A DNA stretch of 64,000 nt from positions 125,676 to 189,675 of the forward strand of contig CM041104.1 in NCBI GenBank assembly GCA_023079485.1, written 5' to 3'. The stretch is from Archilochus colubris. Its lineage: Eukaryota; Chordata; Aves; Apodiformes; Trochilidae. This document shows positions 47,101-59,100 of the stretch, piece by piece; position 1 is the first letter of the stretch, and each line of letters opens with the position of its first letter. The notes beneath the pieces are model-generated. The model made no database searches and was not told the DNA's origin. It saw only the letters and a program-made list of their open reading frames with translations. Position numbers and translations under genes: made by a program.

Positions 47101-50100
47101 AGGAAGGGCTCTGCTAGTAGAAGCTGTCAGGGATGTCTCAGCATTGTCCAGGACAAGTGTTAGCAGTGCTGCATGGCTCTGAGGAACAGGGGGCCGGGAC
47201 TTTCCTGCTCTTCTGCTCCATATGCAGGACATGTAACGGGAACTCTAATCCCTGCTTACACCCCTGCTGCTCCTACCTTGCTTCTGGTGCTGCCATGAGT
47301 CCCTCTTCATGCACGTGCACCTTGATTTCTGCCATACATTCCTTAAGAAATTGAAGTCTTCTATCAGGTCAGTTTCAAACAAGCCAAGAGCCAGGCTTTG
47401 CACTCGATCTTTTGGAGGAGTTAGTTCCTGCTCTGCTGTGCAGATAGCATTTCTGCAGCTGAGATTAGAAAGATGGAGGGTTTTTTGTTTTTTTAATTTC
47501 CAAGCTTTGGAAATTCTTTACTGTCCATCCAGAGAGTCTTTATCTTCTCTTTATCATCTTCCCTCTTTAGCCACAGTCCATCCTGGTCCAGCTCAGGTCA
47601 CAAAGCCTCGCACCCACTTCTAGCAGGGTGCTGCAGAGGTGACTCCATGGACAGGATGGATGTACAGCCTTTTCTTATAGCACAGGAAGACTTTTTTTCT
47701 CCCTTATCCAACATTTAAGCCATTTAATAATATCCTTTAAAAATCATTGTTCAGGAATGAAGTTGCTTTACTTAGAACATTTACTTAGAACTTTACCTAA
47801 CCCCAGCACAGGGCATGTGCATATTTTCCAGGCTCTCCTCACCTCTGTCCCCCAGTGCTGAGCATCTCCCTGGCTGGTTCTGCATGGCTGTGCTGTCCAC
47901 AGTTGTGTCTGAGATATCTCACAGTTTCCACAGGCTGGCAGTGGATTTCAGAGCTGTGCAATCCAGCCCCTCACACACTGCTGTGCTGTGTGCTCCTGGC
48001 AGCAGCACTAATCACCGGGTTATCCCGCCAGACACGTTGTCCCCATCTTTATGTGCCAAGGGCATTTTAATGTCTCTCCTTTTGCTAAGGCAGAAAAAGA
48101 CCATTAGCAAAGTGACAGAAATTAATTTTTCCAATGAGGTTGCTTGGCACGCTGCTAAGGGCCAAAGAGCTGATTGCAAATGACTTAATTGGCTCTTTCT
48201 GAGAGAGATGAGAGATGCAACCTGTGGTGAAGTTCATTCTTGCTTTCTGTATTTCTCAGCTGTGCCAGAAGTTCTTGGTCAGAGTCAGGGAGTGTGCCCT
48301 GCCTTGGAAAGCCCATGGCTTGGGCATGTGAGGAGGAGCATGCTGGAGAAAGGCCATGCCTGCCTCTGCATCACTAACAGGAGGGATTGAGAAATGGCAA
48401 AAGTATTGAGAACCAGTGCAGACCCTAGATGATGACCTTTATGTTCCTGGGAATTTAGCATCCTCCTCTCCCCACATTCAGTCATCCCACCACTCTCATT
48501 ACACAACCTTGCTTGCTCCAGCACTCAGTAGGAAGCAGAGGTCCCAGCTGTGGTCTGTGGTGGAGCAGATCCTGGTGATGTGCAGGATCAGATAACTGCC
48601 AGCACCCTGCGGTAATGCGGGTTGCTAGGGAGTCAGTCAGGGTGAGCCAAAAAACACAGAGAGCGGTTACAGGGTCTGAGTCTAACAGCAGCACCTAGTC
48701 AGCCCATTCCCCTGCCCTGGTGTCACATCAGCCCCCCAGCCCCCAGTGGGTCACACAGTCCCTGCTCCTCCCGGGGTGTAAATAAAGCTCATTGCTCTCC
48801 TTGGGCTTTCATTTGAAAGCAGAAGAGGAAGCAAAATCGAGAAGGGGTAAAGTGCCTGAGTGGAGGCTGCTGGCCAGGCTGGAGCTGGACAGGTCTGCTG
48901 CCTGACATGAGCTGCTCTGGGTGGCTTTCCCCCATTTATAACACATGTGAAATAAATGCTCTTTATGAGTAGTTGCCAGAAGCTTTGCCTTCCCCATCAA
49001 TCTGTTTGCTAGCTCTCCATGGCAGCTAATACCTGCGGGTATGTGCCATGTCTGCAGGATGTCTCTGGCCCTTTGCAGGTCTGGGGAAGCAGATGTGGGC
49101 AGGAGTTTTGTCAGGCTGGATTGCTCTTTAACAAAAGCCATGCACTTGCTTTGCCTTTGCACCTCCCTGTCCTCTCACTCCTTGGCTTTGCCTTTGTTTC
49201 ATCTTCTCTTTAGCTACATGTCTTTGTCATGCCCCCAAAGAGCCTGTTACTCCTTGGTTGGCCACCTTTGGTGATCTCTTGAGCCTTATCTTTCCCTTCC
49301 ATCTTAACTGACTTTGGTTAATCTTCTTGGGTTCCTTTCTATGCTCACCACAGCAGGTCCAGGTGTATGGAGCCTTTCCTGGTGTGCCCCAGGATGGTTT
49401 AACTGTTCAAGTACCTCCTGCCTCCTCTGAAAAGCTTTCATGGGGTCACAAGGATTTGTTCTGATCCTTGCAAAGCTGCAGTGGAAATTTTGGCAGCTTT
49501 TATTTGTTTGTTTGTTTCTGGTTTTGCAAGCTGTTGCTCCATCACAATCTTCCCCTGCCCTGTGTCCCTGTGTGGCAGGAGCAGCTCTGCTGGGTGGCTT
49601 CAGCACTTCTCTGAATGCTGTCATCTCAAAGAGTTTTATAGCTTCTGACCTTCTCTTTAACATTTGCATCCATGAGGAATTCAGGGCTGGGCTTTTAAGG
49701 CTTAACCCACTGCATCAGCTAAAATGATATTTAAAATGATGTACTTTTCACCTCTAAAATTCTGGGTTTGTGTAGAGTTGGGGCCCCACGCACACAGCTG
49801 CTCTTCAGACAGGGCTTTGGATTGCACAACAGCGGCGTGAGGATGTCAACAATTTATTCTAATCCCTTGCCAAGTTCCCAAACTTCCAGCCCTTCAGTCT
49901 GTTTCGACATGCTCACTGCTTGCTGGGAAAAACAACTATGTTTGCAAAACTCCCTGTAGATCCCTGGGAGAGGAGAGGTTGGTGGGTGGGTGGGTGCCAT
50001 GGGGGCAGGATGCTGCCAGCCCTCCTTGGACAAGGTGGAGGCACCTGAGCTGCTGTATCTGCTAGTGGGACCTGGCAGTGGTGAGAACTAATGAGTTTTT

Positions 50101-53100
50101 GTAAATGATGGTGCTGGGAAGGATTGTTGGATTGTCTGGGGTAATTTTTGGCCTGATGCAAAGCAGAAAATGCTGATGGGTAAATTTGTGCTGTAAACTT
50201 TGAGGTAAAGCACATTTAAGTCCTCAGGCTGAGCATAACAATAAAACTTGCTCTGCCCCAGCAGCAGCTTGATGCAGCCAGACCCCATGGCCCCTTGGGG
50301 TTGCCTTGCAAGTGAATGGAGGTGCCTGCCCTGTTGGCTGGCCCTGGAAATGAAGCTCATTGAACAGAGCCTAGCAGAGGAGAGAAATTCTGGGGAAGTC
50401 AGTGTCTGTTGTGTAAATCACACCTGAGCCATCCCAGAAGGGAAAAATCCCACATAGGTGTCTGGGAGGTTCTCATAAGGCATCCCAATAAGCTCTGTGA
50501 AGGTGGAGGAGAAGGCAGGGCCCTTGATGGGGCCTTGAGCAACCTGTGTTGGTGGGAGGCGTCCCTGACCATGGCAGGGGCTTGGAACTGGGTGATCTTT
50601 AAGGTCCCTTCCAACCCAAACTGTGGGTTTGGAAGCCCACAGTTGTGGATGGAGCCACTGTGATTCTGTGGCTCCATCTCTGGATGCCCTCTGGTTCTTG
50701 CTGTGTTTGCTGGCAGCAGTCAACCACCAGCAGCAGGTCCTTGGGTGGAAGATGGATCCTCTCAACCACCAGACCACAGGAACTCACCTTCTGCTAAGAA
50801 ACTGTTCTGTCTCCTGTTTGCAGTGCCCAATGGAATAAACCATTCCCCCCCGACTCTGAATGGGGCACCCTCCCCACCCCAGCGGTTCAGCAACGGCCCT
50901 TCCTCCTCCTCCTCCTCGCTGACCAACCAGCAGCTCCCAGCCACCTGTGGGGCCCGGCAGCTCAGCAAGCTGAAGCGCTTCCTCACCACCCTGCAGCAGT
51001 TTGGCAATGACATCTCACCAGAGATCGGGGAGAAGGTCCGGACCCTGGTCCTGGCATTAGTGGTAAGCCCTGCACGTGTCCCCCAGGGCTGCTGTGCTGT
51101 GCCAGAGCACTCTGGGGAGGGGCTGCAGGCAGACATTACACAATATTGTCTGCTTGCTTCTGTTGTGTTTATGCTGTCTGCTGAACTTGCTGACTTTATT
51201 TTTTTCCTTGTCTTCAGTGGGTTTTTTAAAAAGCTGTTTGCCCAGTGGCTTTGGCATGAGCTTGGGTGCAGCTGAGCTTAGTTCAAACCCTTCCAGGTTT
51301 TTTTAATCTTTTCTATAGAGGCCACAGGTCTGGTGTCATGGGATACACTGAGCTTCTCCATTTCCTCGTGTAAACGAAACTTTTCACGCAATTCAGAGCC
51401 TGTAGCTTTGTATGAGGGAGGGATTTTCTTGCCTGTGCAGATTTTTGATTGCCTGATCCTCACTGTGGATCAGTTGCCTTGCGATTTGCTTCCATGCAAA
51501 GAAATGGCAGTTCCAGCCTCTGCTCTGTTAACCGTGTCCTAAGTTGTGTGTGTTCCAGCTTAGGGATGGCACCCAGGGACTGGTGAGTGGTGCTAGCAGG
51601 AGGCACTTCAGCAAGCTGTGAGTGCTTCTGTGCTCTCAAGTGTGTAGGGAGTATCCTCACACTGCAAATCTTTCATTTGTAATATGTAGCAGTGAGCAGG
51701 GGATGTATTTAAAGGGCTTTTTTCCTCTTTATGGGCTGCTTAAGCAAGGCCACTAGCACAGCAAGGCTGACTGGTGCTAAGGTCTGCAGAGAATGGGAAG
51801 CTGCTGTTGCAAAATAGGAGGTCTGGGCTTCTGGTGTACTGCTGCTTGCAATTGCATATTTGCCTGCATTACCAAAGGCATTTGTTTTTGTTTGTGACAG
51901 TCTGAAGGTTCAGCTGCAGGAGGAGTCTTGGTAAATAACATGTATGCACCTTGTACACTCCTTGGGTTGGTGAGGACTGGGCTTGGTGACGGTGCCTGCG
52001 TGAGCAAACTTTGTGTATCTCTCCTCATAGACTTTTGCAGCTCTCCAAAGCTGAAAACACCCTTCAGAAACCAAATGGACAGGTCTTGGTGATAGTTGCA
52101 GATAGACAAACTGGATGGTAGGGATGCTCTGCAAGCCCATACCCTGAAGCACAGCACCATGCTGCCCAGCTGCCATCCAGTGCAGCGCATGCTGCTGCTC
52201 CTGAGCTGACCTCTGTTTTTTGGCATGTTTCTTTGGAGGCTCAGCACATGGCCAAGGAACCTGCTGCAGGCAGCCTGGAGTGTTTCTGCTTTCTAGGTTG
52301 GCGTGGGCAGAGCGAAACATGGGTCTGTCCATGGCCTCAGGGGTTTCCCAGGGCTTGAGCACTGGATGCAAAATGCTGCTGCTGAAGGAGGATATATATA
52401 TATATATAAATTCCATAGGATCATAGAACATCTGGTGTGGAAAGCAACCTTGAAAGACCATCTAGTCCACCCCCCTGTAGTAAGCAGGGACATCTTCAAC
52501 TAGACCAGGCTCATCAGAGCCCTGTCCAACATGACCTGGAATGTTTCTAGGGATGGGGCTTCTACAACCTCTCTGGACAACCTTGGCCAATGTCTCACCA
52601 CCCTCACTGTAAAAAAAAAATTCTTCCTTATACCTAGTCTCAAAACACCCTCTATCAGTTGAAATCCATCACCCCTTGTCCTATCACTTGTCCCTATCTT
52701 TTATGTACACCCCCTCTAAACACTGAAAGGCAGCAGGAACATCCCACTGGAGCCTTCTCTTCTCCAGGCTGAACAACCCATGGTCTCTTTGTACCCCTTT
52801 CCATGGGATTAGGGTCATGTCTTAGCTTGGGAAGGAAACACAAACATGTCCAGGTTACTCTGACTTGTTCTCACCACTGATTGTGGTAATTGTTGCTGGG
52901 ATGAAGTTTGTGCATGCAGGTTATCAAATGCTGCTTGGTCCAGGGAGCACCCAGCCTACAGTGCCACAGGATGCAGGGCTGGGCTGGGGGAGGACCATGA
53001 CAGTGGGGTCAGCAGTGGGCTGGTTGGTACCTTTGTGAATGGTGGGTGGATTAGATGAGCCAAGCTGAAAGGGAAAAAGGAGGGGAGAGGAAGGCGTGCA

Positions 53101-56100
53101 GCTCTGAGCAGCTGGAAGCACTGCCTGGCTCCCTGCAGCCTGCCCTGGGCCATCTGGCCAGGGTGCAGGAGATGCCAGCTGGGTCCTGCTGCCTCCTAGA
53201 GCTGATCCCTGCCTCCCAGCCCTGGAGCTGGGAGGATTTTGGGCCAGGCAGTGCCTGGTTGTGTGCAGGCTTCACCCCTTGCCTGGTGCAGCATTTCTCC
53301 TCCATTGGCCTGCGTCTGGTGGGAGGATCTGATGCAAATATTGTCAGACCTGCAGCAGCAGATGCAGACTCCCTTCCCCGTTCTGTTCATCTGGAGCTAT
53401 TTCCCACATCTAAAAATAAGAACAAATTGTCATTAATTTCTTAATTTCTTTTCCCAGAACTCAACAGTGACAATCGAGGAATTTCACTGCAAGCTGCAAG
53501 AGGCGACAAACTTCCCCCTCCGGCCGTTTGTCATCCCCTTTCTGAAGGTGACTTTCTGAGCTGGTGGGGCTCGTGGACACTTTGTGTGCTGGTCAGTGCT
53601 GCCTGGCAGCGTGTCAGAGCTGGGGAAGCTCTCCTTTTAAGCACCACAGTGATTTTGCTGCAGTCCAAGACAGACTGCACAGACCACAGCAGTGGCTGTG
53701 TGGGACTGGCTGGTGGAAAGCTGACACGGGAACGAGTTCCATAGATGACTGCTTGTCTGTTGGGGATAGAGGAGTCAAACCAAGCTCCATTCAGCAGCTT
53801 CTCATCCCCTAGCCTTATTTGCAAATGTTCAGATCTAGAACATTGGAAATGTTGGCATGGTTAGATGGTGGATGCAGAGTGCTTCCCTGTCAAACTCACA
53901 AAGTCCTGCCCAGCAATGACTCGGAGCCCACAGGTCCTCTGTCCCTTTTCCCTTTTAAAAGTCTCTCTCCAATCAATAACTAAAAGTCTGCATTGATGCC
54001 ATAAAAAAACTTTCTGATTTTGCTGGCAGCCCAAGTCAGTGCCTAAGCCTCCTGACACCTCATGAGACATTTGCATGGTAGGAAAGGAGCGATGGCTTTT
54101 TGCCACCTGCTGAATGGGTGTCTCTTAGAGCATTTCTTTCTGCTTCTCAGTCGTTAATTACCTTTACTGTTCCTTAACTGGGAGCTCACTTGGGGAAGCT
54201 TTGGAGAGCTCAGCTGGACTGGGCAAGGAGAACTGCAAGGCTAATTCCTGCACCAGGAATGTCTGTTTTGCTCCTTGTTTTATTTTCTCTGCACAAACAC
54301 AAGAGCAGAGGCTTTGCCTCTGTTTTTGTCAAGCAAAAATCTGATGGGAATATGGAGTTCATGTCCACTGGGACTGTGCAGGCAGCAAGTCTGTGTCCCT
54401 CCTCGTGTGGGTGCACCAGCAGCAGTCATCCTCTGCTCTTGAGAATTATAGAATGATAGAATGTCAGCTTGGAAGGGACCTCAGGGATCATCTGGTTCAG
54501 CCCTTCTAATATTATAGTTTATAGGAGGTGTCCCAGCACCCCGTCGAGCTGAGACTTCAGACTTTCCAGAATGGGGGAATCCACCACTTCTTCTGGGAGA
54601 CGATTCCAATGTCTGACTGTCCTCATGTATCAAATCAGAATCTCCTCAGGAGCAACTTGTGCCCATAGCCCCTTGTCTTGCCCATGTGACTCCTTGTAAG
54701 TAGGGCATCTCCAGTCTTCTTTGTAACTACCTTTTAAGGTACTGGAACATCATAGTAAGCTCTCCCCTAAGCCTTCTCTTCTCAAGGCTGAACAATCTTT
54801 GTTTTCTCAGTCTTTCCTTGTATGAGTGAATCTGACACCAGAAGCTGGAGGAGCCTGAGCTGGGGCTGCAGGCTCCAGGTGCTGCTGCTCTAAGAGATTA
54901 TATGTAGAGGAAAGGTGTAAATGGCTGGAAGTGTCTGCCTGCAGGCTGTGTGACCCAGCCCCTCTCTTGTTTTACAGGCCAACCTGCCACTGCTGCAGAG
55001 GGAGCTGCTGCACTGCGCTCGGGCTGCCAAGCAGACACCCTCCCAGTACCTGGCCCAGCATGAGCACATCCTGCTCAACACCAACACCACATCCCCTGCT
55101 GACTCCTCTGAGCTGCTGATCGAGGTCAATGGCAATGGGAAGAGGCACAGTCCAGACAGGTGAGACCAGCTTTTATCTCCCTCCCAAAAGTCATGACTTT
55201 TGTTTCAGCTTTGCTGCGTTCAGGGCTGAGCCATAGGATCTTCCCACTCTGGCTAGTAGTGAGGCATCAGTGATTGCTCCTCCTGCACCATCAGTTCAGG
55301 TTGGGATATTCTTTCGGGCAGGTTCTGTCCCAAGGGGGATGTGTTGAGTGGCACTGAGAAGCCTGAGCTGGAGAGGTGGGGGCACTGTCAGGATGCAGTT
55401 TGTTTCCACCAATTTTTTTTTATTCCAAGTTAAAGGTCATTATGTGGAGCATGCCTCCCTCAGATTTTATAAAAACTGTGAAATTTTAATTCAGTCATCC
55501 TCAGGAAGATGAATCACACCACTCAGGCTTCTTGAACTTTTTCTCTGACAGGGTCATTTCATCGATTAGTTCACAACATGAGCATGTTTAGTTAAGCTCC
55601 TCCACCCTGGTAAACTCATTGCTGCCCAAACTTTCCTAGTTCAAAAACTGCATCCTTCCCTTTCCAAGTACAATAATTGGTGCTAATTAATACCTCTGTC
55701 TACTGGTGTGATTGCAGAAGGGACGACAGCAGCTTTGAGAGGGAGCCACTGCCAACAGAGCCCCCGGCTAAGCGTGTGTGCACCATCAGCCCCGCGCCCC
55801 GGCACAGCCCTGCCCTCACCATCCCCCTGATCAACCCTGGGGGGCAGTTCCACCCCACCCCGCCACCCCTCCAGCACTACACCCTGGAAGATATCGCCAC
55901 CTCCCACCTCTACAGGGACCCCAGCAAGATGTTGGATCACAGAGAGATTCGGGACAGACACGGCGGTCTTGGTGAGAGAGCCTTGGAGGGCTTTTAGTGG
56001 TAGGAGCTGTGAGGTCTTTGGTGTTAGTCCCTGACTGACCACTGGCAGCTAAAGCTGTGTAATGCTGGGCATGTCCTCAAAAGGTTTTTTGCAGAGAATT

Positions 56101-59100
56101 CCAAGAAAACCATGGGAGGTTAAAAATGCAAAGACTGAGTTTGTCTTTCCCTATATACACGTGAAGGCTGGAGCCACTGAGGAGGAGGAGGAGGGATCTG
56201 GTGTGTTGGGTGTAGCCAACCCAGCAGGCAAGGATGGAGGGCAGGGAAAGAAATGAACTTTTCTGAGCTCACTGGAGCAGGAGAGCAGAGCCTGCCTCAC
56301 TTTTTCTCCCCAGGGGTGTGTGGGAGATGCATGTTGTCTTTCCAGCAGGGCAGCCTTAATCACGTGCTCTGAGCTTCTTGAGTTCATGAAAAAGGAGCCA
56401 GTTCCCCAGGCAGGTCATATCCAGACCCTGGAGTGGATGGTAGCAACACAGACAAGGATAAAAGCCCCTATAGAGCCACCTCCTTGCAATGTATTTTGAA
56501 ATCCCAGCTGGAAATAGATCTCTTTAGTATCACTTTAGGGCCACCTTCCCTCTCCAGCACTGGGAGCACTTGCTCCAGCTGATCTCTCTCCTGGCTGTGG
56601 TTCATTGCAGGTTTGAATGGAGGATACCAGGACGAGCTGGTGGACCACCGCTTGACAGAGAGGGAGTGGGCTGACGAGTGGAAGCATCTCGATCACGTAA
56701 GGAACAGGGGAGGTGCGGGAAGTTCCTGTGGGATGCAGGAACCCTGTGCTCATGCTTCTCCAATTTGTGGTTTTCTTGCTGTTCAGACCATACCCAGGCT
56801 TTCACAGTGGCTTGTAGAGGAACAAGCCACCACGAGGAGGTGTGTGGAGGGCAGATAGAGGCAGTAGCACTTTCCTGGCACCTTTTTTCTGCCCATGGTC
56901 GGTGGAAGCCAAAATCCCTCTAGACAAAGTGTCCAGTGCTGGGGAGCTTCTCCTGCAGACCCTGGCCATGTGCTGCCTGGCTGGCTGAGCAACCAAACCC
57001 AACCTTGTCCCTGCATGGGTCTTTTCTGATGCAGCACTGGGCTGACAGACATGCGGATGTGCCATGTGCAGTGAGGATATGGAGCTTACAGAACAAGTAA
57101 CCCCGTCATTTGTTTAAAGACCTTTTTCTGAGCTGCCAGCCCTTTATGGGCCTCAACTAGGCCCTAACAGCAAGACTTGGTGCATCTGGCAGACCTTCTG
57201 CAGTCAGCTTTTCCCTCTGAGTAAGGCTGCTCATCCCAGCACTTCACTGTGTGTTTCCCCCAAAGAGATGGGATTGAAATCCAGCTTTGATCATAAATGC
57301 AGAGGCCTCCTGCTTGCTTTTGCTCAAAAGCTTGATGGGATTTTTTGGGGGTAGCACGGGGCGAAGTTGAGGCCTCGTAGCTGAATATTTGTGAGTTGGG
57401 ATGTGGCTGTGGAGAGCTGCCAACCCTTGCCTGTTCCCATAGGAATGTGGTGGGGTTTTCTCCCTCTACCTCTAGGAGCATGGCCTGAAGGTGTTTGGCC
57501 ACCTCCTATGGTGATAAAGATGTTATGTTGCCACCTCCTTCTGTGTCCCAGGTCATCCATAATCATAATTTGTTTTGGTTGGAAATGACCTTAAAGATCA
57601 TCAAGTCCAACTGTTAACATAGCACTGCCAAGGCCAGAACTAACCCGTGTCCCTCGGTATCACATCTACATGGCTTTTGAATCCCTCCAGAGACAGTGAC
57701 TCTACTACTGCCCTATGCAGTCTGGGCCAGGGCCTGACAACACTTTTTTTGGGAAGAAATTATTCCTCATGTCCAATCTAAACCTCTCCTGGCACCACCT
57801 GGAGCTGTTTCCTCTTGTCCTATCACTGATGAGATGGGAGAAGAGACCAACCTGCCCCCCCTGGCTCCAACCTCCTCTCAGGGGGTTGCAGAGATCCAGA
57901 AGGTCTCCCCTCAGCCTCCTCTGCTCCAGGATCAACCCCCCCAGGGACCTCAGCCCCTCCTGGGCAGACTTTGTGCTCCAGACCCATCCCCAGCTCTCTT
58001 GCCCTTCTCTGGACACGTTCCAGCCCCTTAAGGTCCTTCTTGTCCTGAGAGGCCCAAAGTACCACACTCAGAGCCTGTTCCTCTGACATGACCTCCCATT
58101 TCATCACCCTGGGATGGTCCCTCCCTGGTGCCTCTGTTAGGATCCAACCTCTTGAGCAAGACAAATCACATCATTCCCCCCCCGCAGGCACTCAACTGCA
58201 TCATGGAGATGGTGGAGAAGACCCGGCGCTCCATGGCCGTGCTGCGGCGCTGCCAGGAGGCGGATCGGGAGGAGCTGAACTTCTGGAAGCGGCGGTGCAG
58301 TGAGGCGGCGGAGCCGAGGAAGGCGGGCGGGGGTGCGGAGCTCCTGTCCCGGCAGCACAGCCCCAGCAGCTCCGACTCCATCGGCAGCGGTGAGCGGGGG
58401 ACACACGGGATGTTCGGGGAGGCTGTGGCTGCCCTGTCCCTGGCAGTGTCCCAGGCCAGGGGAATGGGGCTGGGAGCAACCTGGGCTGTGGGAGGTTTCT
58501 CTGCCCCATGCAAGGGGTTTGTACCTAGAGTATCTTTAAGGTCCATTCCAACCCAAACCATTCTGTGATTCTATGATAAAGCTGTATTAGGCATAAAATG
58601 ATGATAATATATTCAAATTATGACAAGAATGAAAAACTTAAGTGCATAAAACTCAAGATCTCAGTTCAGGAAGGAGATTGAGGTGCTGGAGCAGGTCCAG
58701 AGAAGAGCAAGGAGGCTGTGAAGGGATCCAGCAGAATTGCTGTGAGGAAGGGCTGAGGGAGCTGGGGGTGTTGAGGCTGGAGAAGAGGAGGCTCAGGGGA
58801 GACCTCATCACTCTCTACAACTCCCTGAAAGGAGGTTGGAGCCAGGGGGGGGTCGGGCTCTGCTCCCAGGCAGAGACAAGACAAGAGGCCATGGGCTTAA
58901 GAATTTCTTTCTAATATCTAAGGAAGCTTCAGCTCTGCCAGGGGAGGTTTAGGTTGGATGTTAGGAAGAAGTTCTTTGCAGAGAGGGTGCTCAGGCATTG
59001 GGATGGGCTGCCCAGGGAGGGGGGGGATTCTCCATCCCTGGAGGTTTTTAAGCAGAGACTGAATGTGGCACTGAGTGCCATGGGCTGGGAACCACGGGGG

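Larger units (their letters stand above)
51063..53457 (+). other. CBFA2T2: intron 3 (2.4 kb)
   Basis: Donor GTAAGC, acceptor TTCCCAG. It contains a short (TA)n run (52392-52408) immediately followed by an antisense CR1 fragment (52413-52800). Nothing else recognised. Confidence 0.9.
53548..54977 (+). other. CBFA2T2: intron 4 (1.4 kb)
   Basis: Donor GTGACT, acceptor TTTACAG. It contains copy A of the 498-bp duplicated block (53907-54404) and an antisense CR1 (54443-54828) starting 38 bp after it. Together these make up most of the intron. Confidence 0.9.

Noticed and set aside
47309..47623. Extra coding exon downstream of exon 2
   Set aside because: The open frame is noncoding in character, has no flanking acceptor in phase, and exon 2 joins exon 3 exactly without it.
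50703..51275. 190-codon + strand open frame around exon 3
   Set aside because: The frame is simply exon 3 read through into flanking intron on both sides. The conserved segment starts exactly at the acceptor and stops at the donor GTAAGC.
51910..52461. 183-codon minus-strand open frame in intron 3
   Set aside because: It overlaps the CR1 edge and TA repeat and shows no protein-family resemblance.
53861..54456. Repeated open frames shared by introns 4 and 10 as a duplicated gene
   Set aside because: The identical short frames follow from the identical DNA block; they have no start context, domain or splice structure.
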